Shown here piece after piece: positions 16,823 through 25,478 of a DNA stretch of 64,000 bases. The stretch is taken from assembly GCF_900182745.1 (NCBI RefSeq), contig NZ_FXTY01000006.1, forward strand, positions 1 through 64,000, read 5' to 3'. The notes under the pieces are model-generated. The model did not search any database. It saw only the letters and a program-made list of their open reading frames with translations, and was not told where the DNA came from. Numbering within the stretch: the first letter of the stretch is position 1; every line of letters begins with the position of its first letter. The position numbers were made by a program, and so were the translations under genes. This stretch comes from Shimia sagamensis (lineage in GTDB: Bacteria; Pseudomonadota; Alphaproteobacteria; Rhodobacterales; Rhodobacteraceae).

Positions 16823-16837
16823 TGGATACAGTATCCA
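16823..16837. promoter_or_regulatory. Perfect operator palindrome TGGATAC-A-GTATCCA
   Basis: This 7-1-7 perfect inverted repeat lies 46 bp upstream of the M24 peptidase start. Variants occur at 17090, 26506, 26588 and 27355, all next to hydroxyproline genes. It is probably bound by the GntR-family protein encoded at 26632. The remaining divergent spacer (16838-17089) holds a GTATCCAA half-site at 16944-16951 and otherwise nothing clear. Confidence 0.75.
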
Positions 16838-17089
16838 CAAAATACATTTACGCACAATCACCTTAATCCGACGGCAAGCGCGATCCAAGGAATCGCCGCC
16901 GAGTCTCTGTCAGAATTCGAGAGATGGACACTCCTAAGGGGTACGTATCCAACATGATCCTAGTTGGGAACGCAACGCCCCTATATTTCCGGACCTCCTC
17001 CACCGCGTAAAAAAGTCATTTATTTCAGGTAACTACGTCTCTCGACGTCCTTAAACCGGTCAACTCTCATTTGGCGCAAATATTTTATA

Positions 17090-17106
17090 TTGGATTTTGT
17101 ATCCAA
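17090..17106. promoter_or_regulatory. Operator variant TTGGAT-N5-ATCCAA before the importer operon
   Basis: A 17-bp inverted repeat of the same size as the regulon palindrome, with one degenerate half, adjoins an AT-rich -10-like TATTTTATAT. It lies 41 bp upstream of the binding-protein start. Confidence 0.7.
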
Positions 17107-17147
17107 TTTGGATTAGCACTCGGTCCACCAACTTTTGGGAGGACCCT

Positions 17148-17948
17148 ATGCTTAAGAAACTCGCTGCCATCGCGGCACTCACCACCTTCGCCGCCATTCC
17201 GGCCAAAGCTGACACCCTTGACGACGTGGTTGATCGCGGCACACTGCGCTGCGGTGTGGTGCTCGATTTCCCGCCAATTGGCTACCGTGATGCCAACAAC
17301 GAGCCTGCCGGCTACGACGTTGAGTATTGCAACGACTTGGCCGCCGCGCTGGAAGTGGAAGCCGAAGTGCTGCCAGTGACCTGGGCGGAACGCCTGCCAG
17401 TGATTGTAACCGGCCGTGCCGACGTGGTGTTTGGCGCCACATCTGACAGCCTCGCCCGTGCGCGCACCGTTGGCTTCACCATCCCCTACGCGATCTACTA
17501 CGCCCAAGGCGTGGTGAATGCAGACAGCGGTATCTCAACATTCGAAGACATCCGCGGCAAGCGTGTTGCCGCTGCCATCGGAACCGTACCAGAGCAGGAA
17601 TGGCTGAAAATCGCCGCTGAATGGGGCGAAGAAGGCAACTACCAAGGCTACCAGTCCGAAAACGAAGTGTTCTTGGCTGTAGCACAAGGCAAAGCTGACA
17701 TCGGCATCACCACCAACACCGCTGTTCTGCCCATCACGCAGCAGTACGACAGCATTCTCGCAGGCCCACGCATGCCTTGGACCACCGACTACACCTCTGT
17801 TGTGGGCAAGCGCGAAGACGTAACCTGGCTGAACTTCCTCAACCTGTTTGTGACCCACCAAGTGCGCTCCGGCCGCTATTCCGAACTGTGGGGCAAATAC
17901 GTGGGTGGCGAAGCGCCAGAGCTGCGCATCCCCGGCGTGATGTACTGA
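17148..17948 (+). CDS. Polar amino acid ABC importer, binding protein (hydroxyproline candidate)
   Basis: The 266-aa family 3 binding protein (PF00497 type) has a signal peptide ending near AKA. Blocks include DVVDRGTLRCGVVLDFPPIGYRD, GYDVEYCNDLAAAL, RLPVIVTGRADVV and GKRVAAAIGTVPE. The ATG at 17148 follows GGGAGGA. It heads an operon whose downstream enzymes degrade hydroxyproline, so trans-hydroxyproline or a related proline compound is the likely ligand. The ligand is inferred from context only. Confidence 0.87.
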   Translation: MLKKLAAIAALTTFAAIPAKADTLDDVVDRGTLRCGVVLDFPPIGYRDANNEPAGYDVEYCNDLAAALEVEAEVLPVTWAERLPVIVTGRADVVFGATSDSLARARTVGFTIPYAIYYAQGVVNADSGISTFEDIRGKRVAAAIGTVPEQEWLKIAAEWGEEGNYQGYQSENEVFLAVAQGKADIGITTNTAVLPITQQYDSILAGPRMPWTTDYTSVVGKREDVTWLNFLNLFVTHQVRSGRYSELWGKYVGGEAPELRIPGVMY

Positions 17949-17965
17949 TCCACCACTCCCTAAAA

Positions 17966-17997
17966 CCCGCCCCTGTCCAGCACATGCTGGGCGGGGG
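17966..17997 (+). promoter_or_regulatory. Intercistronic mRNA stem after the binding-protein gene
   Basis: CCAGC/GCTGG stacked on CCCGCCCC/GCGGGGG forms a strong stem with no T-run. It probably protects the upstream message so that the binding protein exceeds the permeases. Confidence 0.55.
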
Positions 17998-18014
17998 CCA
18001 CGGGAACAAACCAC

Positions 18015-18677
18015 ATGTTTGATTACAACTTCCATTGGCGACCGGTGATGAAAAGCCTGCCAGACCTGCTTGAGGCAGCAATGCTGACCCTGCAGGTGGC
18101 TGTGCTCGCCATGATCCTTGGCATCGTCATCGGCCTCTGCCTCGCCTTGATCCGCCTGCACATGCGCGGCCCGCTCTTGTGGCTGGCCTCCACCTGGGTG
18201 GAACTGGCCCGCAACACCCCTGCCCTGTTTCAGCTTTTCTTCTTTGGCTTTGGTCTTGGCTCTTTTGGCCTGCACCTCTCGCCCTACATGATTGTGCTCA
18301 TGGGGCTGACCTTCAACTGCGCCGGTTATCTGGCGGAAAACTTTCGCGGCGGCTTTCAAGCCATTCCGGACACCCAAATCCGCGCCTCCCGCTCGCTCGG
18401 AATGAACGCATGGCAAGCCTACACCCGCATCGTGATCCCGCAGGTGTTTCGCATCGTCTATCACCCGATCACCAACCAAATGGTCTGGGCCGTGCTGATG
18501 TCGTCGCTTGGCATGCTCGTCGGCTTCCGCGAACTCTCCGGTGAGACGCAATTCTTCGCCTCCCGCACCTTCCGGATCTTTGAATACTTCGCCGTCACCG
18601 CGGTCATCTACTACGTGATCGTGAAACTCATCCTCGGAGCCTCCCGCCTTTTGGCGACCCGGCTCTTCCGGTACTGA
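18015..18677 (+). CDS. Polar amino acid ABC importer, permease 1
   Basis: This 220-aa HisM/GlnP-type permease has membrane helices from about residue 20. The family WVELARNTPALFQLFFFGFG block follows, and the EAA loop reads GGFQAIPDTQIRASRSLGMN. It is followed ten bases later by its partner permease. It is part of the transporter set read together with the hydroxyproline enzymes. Confidence 0.9.
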   Translation: MFDYNFHWRPVMKSLPDLLEAAMLTLQVAVLAMILGIVIGLCLALIRLHMRGPLLWLASTWVELARNTPALFQLFFFGFGLGSFGLHLSPYMIVLMGLTFNCAGYLAENFRGGFQAIPDTQIRASRSLGMNAWQAYTRIVIPQVFRIVYHPITNQMVWAVLMSSLGMLVGFRELSGETQFFASRTFRIFEYFAVTAVIYYVIVKLILGASRLLATRLFRY

Positions 18678-18687
18678 GGAGCGCCCC

Positions 18688-19350
18688 ATGGAACCTACTA
18701 TTAGCTTTTTCAGCGGATTTGCTCCCAAAGACCTTCTGTTTCTTGGCGAAGCGGCCGTCCGCACCATGTGGATTTCGGTCTTGTCGATCTCCATCGGTAC
18801 TGTGCTCGGCGTGATCTTTGGCTGGATATTATATGAGGGAAAATGGGCCGCGGCCCTCACCGTCGCCCCCATTTTGGACGTCTTCCGCTCGGTGCCTCTG
18901 ATCATCCAATTGGTGTTGTTCTACAACTTCGCCCCCATCATTGGCCTCAACCTTGATCCGTTTGCCTCTGGCGTGGTGATCCTAACGATCTACACCGCGT
19001 CCCTAGTGGCCAGCGTCGCCCGTGGTGGGATCGAAGCCGTCGACGCCCCCATGCGCCGCGCCGCACGCAGCCTTGGCATGAGCTACTGGCAAGATCTGCG
19101 CTACGTGGTCCTGCCCATCGGTGGTCGCGCCGTGTTCCCGGCTTGGGTTGGGGTTGCCCTTGGCGTGATGAAAGACAGCGCGCTGGTCTCCGTACTCGGC
19201 TACGTCGAACTGCTCAAAGCCAGCCAAATCCTGATCACCCGGACACAGGAACCCTTCCTCATCCTTTCCATCGCAGGCGCGTTCTACTTCGCGCTCAGCT
19301 ACCCAATTTCGCGCTATGCCGCGTCGCTTGAAAGAAAGTGGGCCCAATGA
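18688..19350 (+). CDS. Polar amino acid ABC importer, permease 2
   Basis: This 220-aa permease is of the same family. It has [19 protein letters not shown] and the EAA loop [20 protein letters not shown]. It pairs with permease 1. Its stop codon overlaps the ATPase start (ATGA), so translation is coupled. It begins after GAGGAGCGCCCC. Confidence 0.9.
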   Translation: MEPTISFFSGFAPKDLLFLGEAAVRTMWISVLSISIGTVLGVIFGWILYEGKWAAALTVAPILDVFRSVPLIIQLVLFYNFAPIIGLNLDPFASGVVILTIYTASLVASVARGGIEAVDAPMRRAARSLGMSYWQDLRYVVLPIGGRAVFPAWVGVALGVMKDSALVSVLGYVELLKASQILITRTQEPFLILSIAGAFYFALSYPISRYAASLERKWAQ

Positions 19351-20069
19351 TCGAAATTCATGACCTGCACAAATACTTTGGTTCCCTGCACGTGCTCAAG
19401 GGCATCGACCTGAACGTCGAAAAAGGCGAGGTGCTCTCCGTCATCGGCGCGTCGGGGTCCGGCAAATCCACACTGCTCTACTGCATCAATGGGCTGGAGC
19501 CTGTGCAGCAGGGCAAAGTGGTGGTCGACGGCACCGACGTGCATGCCAAAGGCACCGACATCAACAAACTGCGCCAGCAGCTTGGCATGGTGTTTCAACA
19601 ATGGAACAGCTTTCCGCATCTGACCGCGCTGGAAAACGTCGCCCTCGCGCCCAAGATCGTGAAAGGCAAATCCAAAGCCGAAGCCCGCGAGATCGCCGCG
19701 CAACAGCTCAAACACGTGGGTTTGGGTGACAAACTCGACGTCTACCCATCCGCCCTCTCCGGTGGTCAACAACAGCGCCTCGCCATTGCCCGCGCCCTCG
19801 CTATGGAGCCGGAATACATGCTCTTTGACGAAGCCACCTCCGCACTTGATCCGGAGCTGGTCGGCGAAGTGCTCGAAACCATGCGCATGCTGGCCGAAGA
19901 AGGCATGACCATGATCTGCGTGACCCACGAAATGGGCTTTGCCCGCGACGTGAGCGACCGCGTCGCCTTCTTCCACCAGGGCGTCATGGAAGAAATCGGC
20001 CCGCCCGAGCAAATCTTCGGAAACCCGCAGTCTGAACACACCCAAAAATTCCTCGCCAACGTGCGCTAA
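19347..20069 (+). CDS. Polar amino acid ABC importer, ATPase
   Basis: This 240-aa GlnQ/HisP-like ATPase has Walker [11 protein letters not shown]-loop MVFQQWN, signature [15 protein letters not shown], Walker [13 protein letters not shown] and H-loop [11 protein letters not shown] 19347 ([13 protein letters not shown]) is preferred over an upstream alternative. It is followed 31 bp later by the deaminase gene, with no terminator, so transporter and enzymes form one operon. Confidence 0.93.
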   Translation: MIEIHDLHKYFGSLHVLKGIDLNVEKGEVLSVIGASGSGKSTLLYCINGLEPVQQGKVVVDGTDVHAKGTDINKLRQQLGMVFQQWNSFPHLTALENVALAPKIVKGKSKAEAREIAAQQLKHVGLGDKLDVYPSALSGGQQQRLAIARALAMEPEYMLFDEATSALDPELVGEVLETMRMLAEEGMTMICVTHEMGFARDVSDRVAFFHQGVMEEIGPPEQIFGNPQSEHTQKFLANVR

Positions 20070-20100
20070 CCCCGCACGCAAGACCAAAAAGGCAAAAGCT

Positions 20101-21060
20101 ATGACCAAAAACATCTTCTCCGGCACCATGCCGGCCCTCATGACCCCGTGCAAAGCAGACCGCAGCCCGGACTACGACGCGCTTGTGAAAAAAGGCCACG
20201 ACATGATCGCGGCAGGTATGTCCGCTGTGGTCTACTGTGGTTCCATGGGCGACTGGCCCCTGCTGTCCGACGAAGAGCGCATGACCGGCGTGCAGCGACT
20301 GGTTGAGGCAGGCATCCCGGTTGTCGTTGGCACCGGCGCCATCAATCCCAAGTCCGCCGTCGCGCACGCGGCTCATGCGCAGAAAGTTGGCGCCGTTGGC
20401 CTGATGGTGATCCCGCGTGTATTGTCCCGTGGCTCCTCCATGGCTGCACAGAAGAACCACTTCAAAGCCATCCTTGAGGCCGCGCCCGACGTGCCCGCGA
20501 TCATCTACAACAGTCCTGTGTATGGTTTTGCGACCAAAGCTGACCTGTTCTTCGCGCTGCGTTCCGAACATAAAAACCTGATTGGTTTCAAAGAGTTTGG
20601 CGGCAAAGATGATCTGCGTTACGCCGCAGAGCACATCACCTCCCAGGACGATCAAGTCACCCTGATGGTGGGCGTGGACACCGAGGTCTACCATGGTTTT
20701 GTCAACTGTGGCGCCACCGGCTCCATCACCGGCATCGGCACCGCTCTGCCAAAAGAAGCCCTGCTGCTCGCTGCCCTGTCACAAAAAGCCGCCGCTGGTC
20801 ACGCTGAGGCCCGCAAACGCGCGCAGGAACTCGAAGAAGCTTTTGGTGTGCTCGCCAGCTTTGATGAAGGCACCGACCTGGTCCTTTACTACAAATACCT
20901 GCTCGTCCTGAACGGCGAAGAGGAATACCGCCTGCACTTCAACGAGACCGACGTTCTGAGCGACGCCCAGCGCAACTACTGTGAGGCGCAATACAGCCTG
21001 TTCCGCACCTGGTTTGCCGACTGGTCCAAGCAAGGCGGAGTCATCGCTGAATGCATGTGA
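20101..21060 (+). CDS. DHDPS/NAL-family deaminase, likely pyrroline-4-hydroxy-2-carboxylate deaminase
   Basis: The 319-aa TIM-barrel protein is of the dihydrodipicolinate synthase family. It has CGSMGDWPLLSDEER in place of the usual GTTGE block, the substrate Tyr in IIYNSPVYG and the Schiff-base Lys in LIGFKEFGG. In bacterial hydroxyproline catabolism (LhpC/HypD) this family converts 1-pyrroline-4-hydroxy-2-carboxylate to 2-oxoglutarate semialdehyde. The neighbours (epimerase, D-amino acid oxidase and semialdehyde dehydrogenase) supply the other steps. It overlaps the epimerase gene by 10 bp. Confidence 0.85.
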   Translation: MTKNIFSGTMPALMTPCKADRSPDYDALVKKGHDMIAAGMSAVVYCGSMGDWPLLSDEERMTGVQRLVEAGIPVVVGTGAINPKSAVAHAAHAQKVGAVGLMVIPRVLSRGSSMAAQKNHFKAILEAAPDVPAIIYNSPVYGFATKADLFFALRSEHKNLIGFKEFGGKDDLRYAAEHITSQDDQVTLMVGVDTEVYHGFVNCGATGSITGIGTALPKEALLLAALSQKAAAGHAEARKRAQELEEAFGVLASFDEGTDLVLYYKYLLVLNGEEEYRLHFNETDVLSDAQRNYCEAQYSLFRTWFADWSKQGGVIAECM

Positions 21061-21983
21061 TCGACAGCCATACCGGCGGGGAGCCGACACGGGTGATCCT
21101 GGACGGCGGGCCGGATCTGGGGACCGGCTCCCTCACAGAACGCGCGCACCGTCTGGCGACGGAGCATGAGGATTTCTATCTCTCCGTGATGCGCGAACCG
21201 CGTGGCCAACCCGCTATGGTTGGCGCGCTTCTGGTGGAACCGGTGGACCCCACCTGTGTGGCAGGCGTGATCTACTTTGACATGGGCGCTGTGCTCGGCA
21301 TGTGCGGCCATGGCACCATTGGTCTTACCGTGACATTGGCACATCTGGGCCGCATCACACCCGGAGTGCATCGCATCGAAACGCCGGCTGGTGTGGTTGA
21401 GGTGGAACTCAGCGATGCCAACACTGTGACCGTCAGAAACGTCGAAAGCCGTCGTGTGCGCAAACACGTCACTCTGGACGTGCCAGGTTATGGCATGATC
21501 ACCGGTGACGTGGCCTATGGCGGCAACTGGTTTTTCATCCTCGATCCAAGCCCGCTGCCCGTCAACATTGGCAACATCCGCGCGCTGACCGACATGGGCA
21601 TCGCCATTCGTGATGCTGCCAATGACATCGGCGCGGGTGGTGAGAACGGCGAACCGATCGATCACGTGATCTTTCAGGGTGAAGCGCCGGAGAAAGGCGT
21701 GCACAGCCGCAACTTTGTGCTCTGCCCGGATGATACTTACGACCGCTCCCCTTGTGGCACGGGCAGCTCCGCGCGGCTGGCCTGCTTAGCCGCAGACAAC
21801 CGTTTGGCCCCTAGCGAAGAAATCGTGCAGCACAGCGTGATCGGCAGCCCCTACACGCTGTCCTATCAAACAGGCCCCAACGGTGGCGTCATCCCTTCGA
21901 TCACCGGCCAAGCCTTTGTCACCGCACAAAGCACCATCCTGTTTGAAACCGAAGACCCCTTCAAACACGGCATCGCGCATTAG
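21051..21983 (+). CDS. 4-hydroxyproline 2-epimerase (proline racemase superfamily, Cys/Cys)
   Basis: The 310-aa protein has both catalytic cysteines of the superfamily, in GMCGHGTIGLT and YDRSPCGTGSSA. It opens with HVIDSHTGGEPTRVI, typical of hydroxyproline epimerases. The expected reaction is trans-4-hydroxy-L-proline to cis-4-hydroxy-D-proline in the cytoplasm, the first step of the pathway. Proline racemase is the alternative, but the company of deaminase and oxidase favours hydroxyproline. Confidence 0.85.
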   Translation: MHVIDSHTGGEPTRVILDGGPDLGTGSLTERAHRLATEHEDFYLSVMREPRGQPAMVGALLVEPVDPTCVAGVIYFDMGAVLGMCGHGTIGLTVTLAHLGRITPGVHRIETPAGVVEVELSDANTVTVRNVESRRVRKHVTLDVPGYGMITGDVAYGGNWFFILDPSPLPVNIGNIRALTDMGIAIRDAANDIGAGGENGEPIDHVIFQGEAPEKGVHSRNFVLCPDDTYDRSPCGTGSSARLACLAADNRLAPSEEIVQHSVIGSPYTLSYQTGPNGGVIPSITGQAFVTAQSTILFETEDPFKHGIAH

Positions 21984-21989
21984 CGCCTT

Positions 21990-22021
21990 CCGGACAGACA
22001 TCCCTCCCCGTGCCTGTCCGG
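21990..22021 (+). promoter_or_regulatory. Intercistronic stem CCGGACAG/CTGTCCGG
   Basis: A perfect 8-bp stem lies between the epimerase and oxidase genes, with a 16-nt loop and no T-run. It is probably an mRNA processing or stability element within the operon. Confidence 0.45.
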
Positions 22022-22049
22022 TCTCTCCCTCTCACGACAGGTCACAGGC

Positions 22050-23288
22050 ATGACAAACGACATCATCGTCATTGGCGCCGGCATCATTGGCATCTCCACC
22101 GCGTTGGAGTTGCAACGCCGCGGCCATCAGGTCCGCGTGTTGGATCGCGCAGGCATCGCAACAGAAGCCTCCAGCGGCAACGCTGGCGCTTTTGCTTTCA
22201 CCGACATTGAGCCGCTTGCCACCCCCGGCATCATGCGCAAAGCCCCCAAGTGGCTGCTCGATCCGCTTGGCCCCCTGTCGATCCCTCCGGCCTACGTCCT
22301 AAAAATCGCCCCTTGGATGCTGCGCTTCTGGCGCGCCAGCTGGAAAGACCGCTACACCGCCTCAGTGGATGCACAAACTCAGTTGATGACCCATTCCCGC
22401 GCCGCGCTGGAACGTCAGATCATAGTCACAAAAGGCGAAGACATGATGCAGCGAGAAGGCCAGTTGCAGCTCTATGAAGGCGAAAAGGAATTCCGCGCCA
22501 GCCTGTCCGGCTGGGAGCTGCGTCGCTCCCACGGCATTGATTTCCAAATATTGGAAACACCCGAAGTCATCGCAGAGATCCAGCCCGGCCTTGATCCTCG
22601 GTTCACCCATGCGGTCTTCACCCCCGGCTGGATGAACACGGTTGATCCACAAGCGTGGACACAACATCTCGCCGACGCCTTTCTCGCTCATGGCGGACGC
22701 ATCGACACCGCCAACATTCATGCGCTGGAATGCCATGACAGCGCCGCCGTTTTGCATACGGAAAACGGTCCCATCTCGGCTCCCAAGGTGATCGTGGCGG
22801 CGGGTGCATGGTCCCACCACCTCGCCCACACAATGGGAGACAAGATCCCGCTTGAAACAGAACGCGGCTACAACACCACGCTGCCCACTGGCGCCTTCCC
22901 GCTGCGCACCCACCTGACCTTTGGCGGCCACGGTTTTGTGGTGACCAAAATCAACGGCGGCGTACGCGTGGGCGGCGCAGTGGAGCTTGGCGGTCTCAAG
23001 CTTAAGCCAAACTACAAGCGCGCCGACATTCTCCTGCAAAAAGCCGCCAGATTTATGCCTGCACTGGACACCTCAAGAGGCAATCAATGGATGGGGTTCC
23101 GCCCCTCCATGCCAGACAGTCTACCGGTTATCGGTCCCGCCGCGCGCAGCAACAACATCCTTTACGCTTTTGGGCACGGCCACCTCGGCCTCACCCAATC
23201 CGCAGGCACCGCAGAACTGATCGCGGACCTCGTGGACAACACCTCCCCCGCCATTCCTCTCACCGCTTATGCGGCCACCCGTTTCTGA
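22050..23288 (+). CDS. FAD-dependent D-amino acid dehydrogenase (D-hydroxyproline type)
   Basis: This 412-aa DAO/DadA-family protein starts with the dinucleotide-binding motif IIVIGAGIIGISTALELQRRG. SGNAGAF and the C-terminal FAD contact FGHGHLGLTQSAGTAELIADL follow. In this cluster it should oxidise cis-4-hydroxy-D-proline to 1-pyrroline-4-hydroxy-2-carboxylate, feeding the deaminase. D-proline or other D-amino acids remain possible. Confidence 0.85.
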   Translation: MTNDIIVIGAGIIGISTALELQRRGHQVRVLDRAGIATEASSGNAGAFAFTDIEPLATPGIMRKAPKWLLDPLGPLSIPPAYVLKIAPWMLRFWRASWKDRYTASVDAQTQLMTHSRAALERQIIVTKGEDMMQREGQLQLYEGEKEFRASLSGWELRRSHGIDFQILETPEVIAEIQPGLDPRFTHAVFTPGWMNTVDPQAWTQHLADAFLAHGGRIDTANIHALECHDSAAVLHTENGPISAPKVIVAAGAWSHHLAHTMGDKIPLETERGYNTTLPTGAFPLRTHLTFGGHGFVVTKINGGVRVGGAVELGGLKLKPNYKRADILLQKAARFMPALDTSRGNQWMGFRPSMPDSLPVIGPAARSNNILYAFGHGHLGLTQSAGTAELIADLVDNTSPAIPLTAYAATRF

Positions 23289-23300
23289 AAGGAACACGCT

Positions 23301-24404
23301 ATGAAAATCACCGGTTTCAACGTCTATCAAGTTGACCTGCCTCTAAAAGAAGGCCGCTACAACTGGTCCAACGGCAATTTCATCGAAGTCTTCGACAGCA
23401 CCGTGCTGGAAATCCTCACCGATGAGGGCCTCAAGGGCTACGCCGAATGCTGCCCGCTGGGCTCCGCCTACCTGCCGTCTTTTGCCAAGGGCGTCCGCGC
23501 AGGCTTGGCTGAATTGGCCCCGCACCTCATTGGTCAGGACCCGCTCAACATCGGTGCGATCAACCGCACCATGGACGCCGCTCTGCGCGGCCACCCCTAC
23601 GCCAAGGCCCCTGTCGACATCGCTTGCTGGGACCTTTTGGGCAAAGCCACGATGCAGCCAGTTTACACTCTTTTAGGCGGTGCCGCACAGGACGACGTGG
23701 TGCTCTACCGCGCCATCAGTCAGGAAGACCCGGACGTCATGGCCAAGAAGATCGAAGGCTATGCCGCCGAGGGCTACACCAAGTTCCAACTCAAGGTGGG
23801 CGGCGAGGCCAATGACGACATCGACCGCATCCACGCCACCCGCGCTGTGCTGAAGAAAACCGATCAGCTTGTGGCCGACGCCAACACCGGCTGGACCCGC
23901 CACGAGGCCGCCCGCGTGGTGAACGCTGTGGCCAATCTCGACGTCTACATTGAACAGCCCTGTCTGACCTATGAGGAAAGCATCTCCATCCGCCGCCGTA
24001 CCTCTCTGCCATTTGTGATGGACGAGGTCATCGACACACCCAACACTTTGGTAAAAGGCATAGCCGAAGATGCGATGGACGCCATCAACCTGAAAATCTC
24101 CAAGGTCGGCGGCCTCACCAAGGCCCGCCTGATGCGTGACCTCTGCGTGGCGCATGGCATCCCCATGACCATCGAAGACACTTGGGGCGGCGACATCACC
24201 ACCGCAGCCATTGCCCATCTGGCCCGCTCCACACCCGCAGAATTCACTTTCTCCGCGACAGACTTCAACTCTTACGGCACAGTCACCATCGCCGAGGGTG
24301 CGCCGAAGCGCAAAAACGGCCGCATGACCGCGCCGGACACGCGCGGTCTTGGCATCACACCTGTGTTTGACGCTCTGGGCGATCCTGTCGCCACCTACCG
24401 CTGA
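23301..24404 (+). CDS. Enolase-superfamily enzyme (hydroxyproline-linked epimerase or dehydratase)
   Basis: The 367-aa protein is of the muconate-lactonising subgroup. It has the base motif KFQLKVGG (KxK), metal ligands in [10 protein letters not shown] (Asp), DVYIEQPC (Glu) and PFVMDEVID (Asp/Glu), and the opposite Lys in [20 protein letters not shown]. Known relatives next to hydroxyproline genes are hydroxyproline-betaine 2-epimerase and an enolase-type cis-3-hydroxy-L-proline dehydratase. With a reductase and a second racemase-fold enzyme alongside, the cis-3-hydroxyproline route is attractive. The sequence alone cannot separate the two. Confidence 0.78.
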   Translation: MKITGFNVYQVDLPLKEGRYNWSNGNFIEVFDSTVLEILTDEGLKGYAECCPLGSAYLPSFAKGVRAGLAELAPHLIGQDPLNIGAINRTMDAALRGHPYAKAPVDIACWDLLGKATMQPVYTLLGGAAQDDVVLYRAISQEDPDVMAKKIEGYAAEGYTKFQLKVGGEANDDIDRIHATRAVLKKTDQLVADANTGWTRHEAARVVNAVANLDVYIEQPCLTYEESISIRRRTSLPFVMDEVIDTPNTLVKGIAEDAMDAINLKISKVGGLTKARLMRDLCVAHGIPMTIEDTWGGDITTAAIAHLARSTPAEFTFSATDFNSYGTVTIAEGAPKRKNGRMTAPDTRGLGITPVFDALGDPVATYR

Positions 24405-24415
24405 AGGACTTCTAA

Positions 24416-25441
24416 ATGCGCAGCAGCAAAACCATCCATGTGGTCTCCGCCCATGCTGAGGGCGAAGTGGGTGACGTGATTGTCGGTGGCGTAACCCCGC
24501 CACCGGGCGACACCATCTGGGAGCAACGCAGCTTCATTGCCAAGGACCAAACCCTACGAAACTTTGTGCTGAATGAACCTCGTGGCGGCGTATTCCGCCA
24601 CGTGAACCTGCTTGTGCCGCCCAAACACCCGGACGCCGACGCCGCTTGGATCATCATGGAGCCAGAAGACACACCGCCAATGTCTGGCTCCAACTCGATC
24701 TGCGTCTCCACCGTGCTTCTGGATGGCGGCATCATCCCGATGCAGGAACCGGAAACCTTTATGACGCTGGAGGCTCCCGGCGGTTTGGTGAAAGTCCGCG
24801 CCGAATGCAAAGACGGTAAGGCCCAGCGCATCTTTGTGCAAAACCTGCCCAGCTTTGCGGACAAAATTGGCGTGCCGCTTGAAGTACCCGGCCACGGAAC
24901 CATCACGGTTGATACGGCCTACGGAGGCGACAGTTTTGTGGTTGTCGACGCAGAGGCGCTTGGCTTTGAGATTGTGGAAGATGAGGCCAAGGACATCGCA
25001 CGCCTTGGCGTCGCCATCACCAATGCCGCCAACGACCAACTTGGCTTCACGCATCCGGAAAACCCGGATTGGAACCACATCTCTTTCTGCGCGTTCTGTG
25101 GTCCTCTGTCTCGTACTGAAACGGGCCTCACGGGCAAATCTGCTGTGGCTATCCAACCGGGCAAAGTGGACCGCTCGCCCACTGGCACAGCTGTCTCCGC
25201 CCGCATGGCGCTTATGGTTGCCAAAGGTCAGATGAAACCCAACGAGACATTTGATGCGGTGTCCATTATCGGCTCCCGTTTTTCCGGCCGCATCGTAGAA
25301 AGCACAACCGTCGGCGACCGCTCCGCAATTGTGCCGGAAATCTCCGGCCGTGGCTGGGTCACCGGCATTCATCAACATATGCTGGACCCTGATGACCCTT
25401 GGCCCACAGGTTACCGCCTCAGTGACACTTGGGGCGCCTAA
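24416..25441 (+). CDS. Proline racemase superfamily protein with Ser/Thr in place of both catalytic Cys
   Basis: The 341-aa protein has the superfamily fold blocks but MSGSNSIC where the first catalytic Cys is expected, and [11 protein letters not shown] where the second is. These give Ser and Thr. Known trans-3-hydroxyproline dehydratases have Cys/Thr and some epimerases Ser/Cys, so a Ser/Thr pair is unusual for racemisation and fits dehydration or another lyase step. The Ldh-family reductase convergent to it could reduce a 1-pyrroline-2-carboxylate product to proline. It is the last gene of the operon and is followed by a terminator. Confidence 0.75.
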   Translation: MRSSKTIHVVSAHAEGEVGDVIVGGVTPPPGDTIWEQRSFIAKDQTLRNFVLNEPRGGVFRHVNLLVPPKHPDADAAWIIMEPEDTPPMSGSNSICVSTVLLDGGIIPMQEPETFMTLEAPGGLVKVRAECKDGKAQRIFVQNLPSFADKIGVPLEVPGHGTITVDTAYGGDSFVVVDAEALGFEIVEDEAKDIARLGVAITNAANDQLGFTHPENPDWNHISFCAFCGPLSRTETGLTGKSAVAIQPGKVDRSPTGTAVSARMALMVAKGQMKPNETFDAVSIIGSRFSGRIVESTTVGDRSAIVPEISGRGWVTGIHQHMLDPDDPWPTGYRLSDTWGA

Positions 25442-25447
25442 TAATGG

Positions 25448-25478
25448 CTGGGCGGCCCTTAGCCGCCCAGTTTCTTTA
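25448..25478 (+). terminator. Bidirectional terminator between convergent genes
   Basis: CTGGGCGGC and GCCGCCCAG form a perfect 9-bp stem with loop CCTTA, then TTTCTTT. It overlaps the last codons of the convergent reductase gene. Confidence 0.8.
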
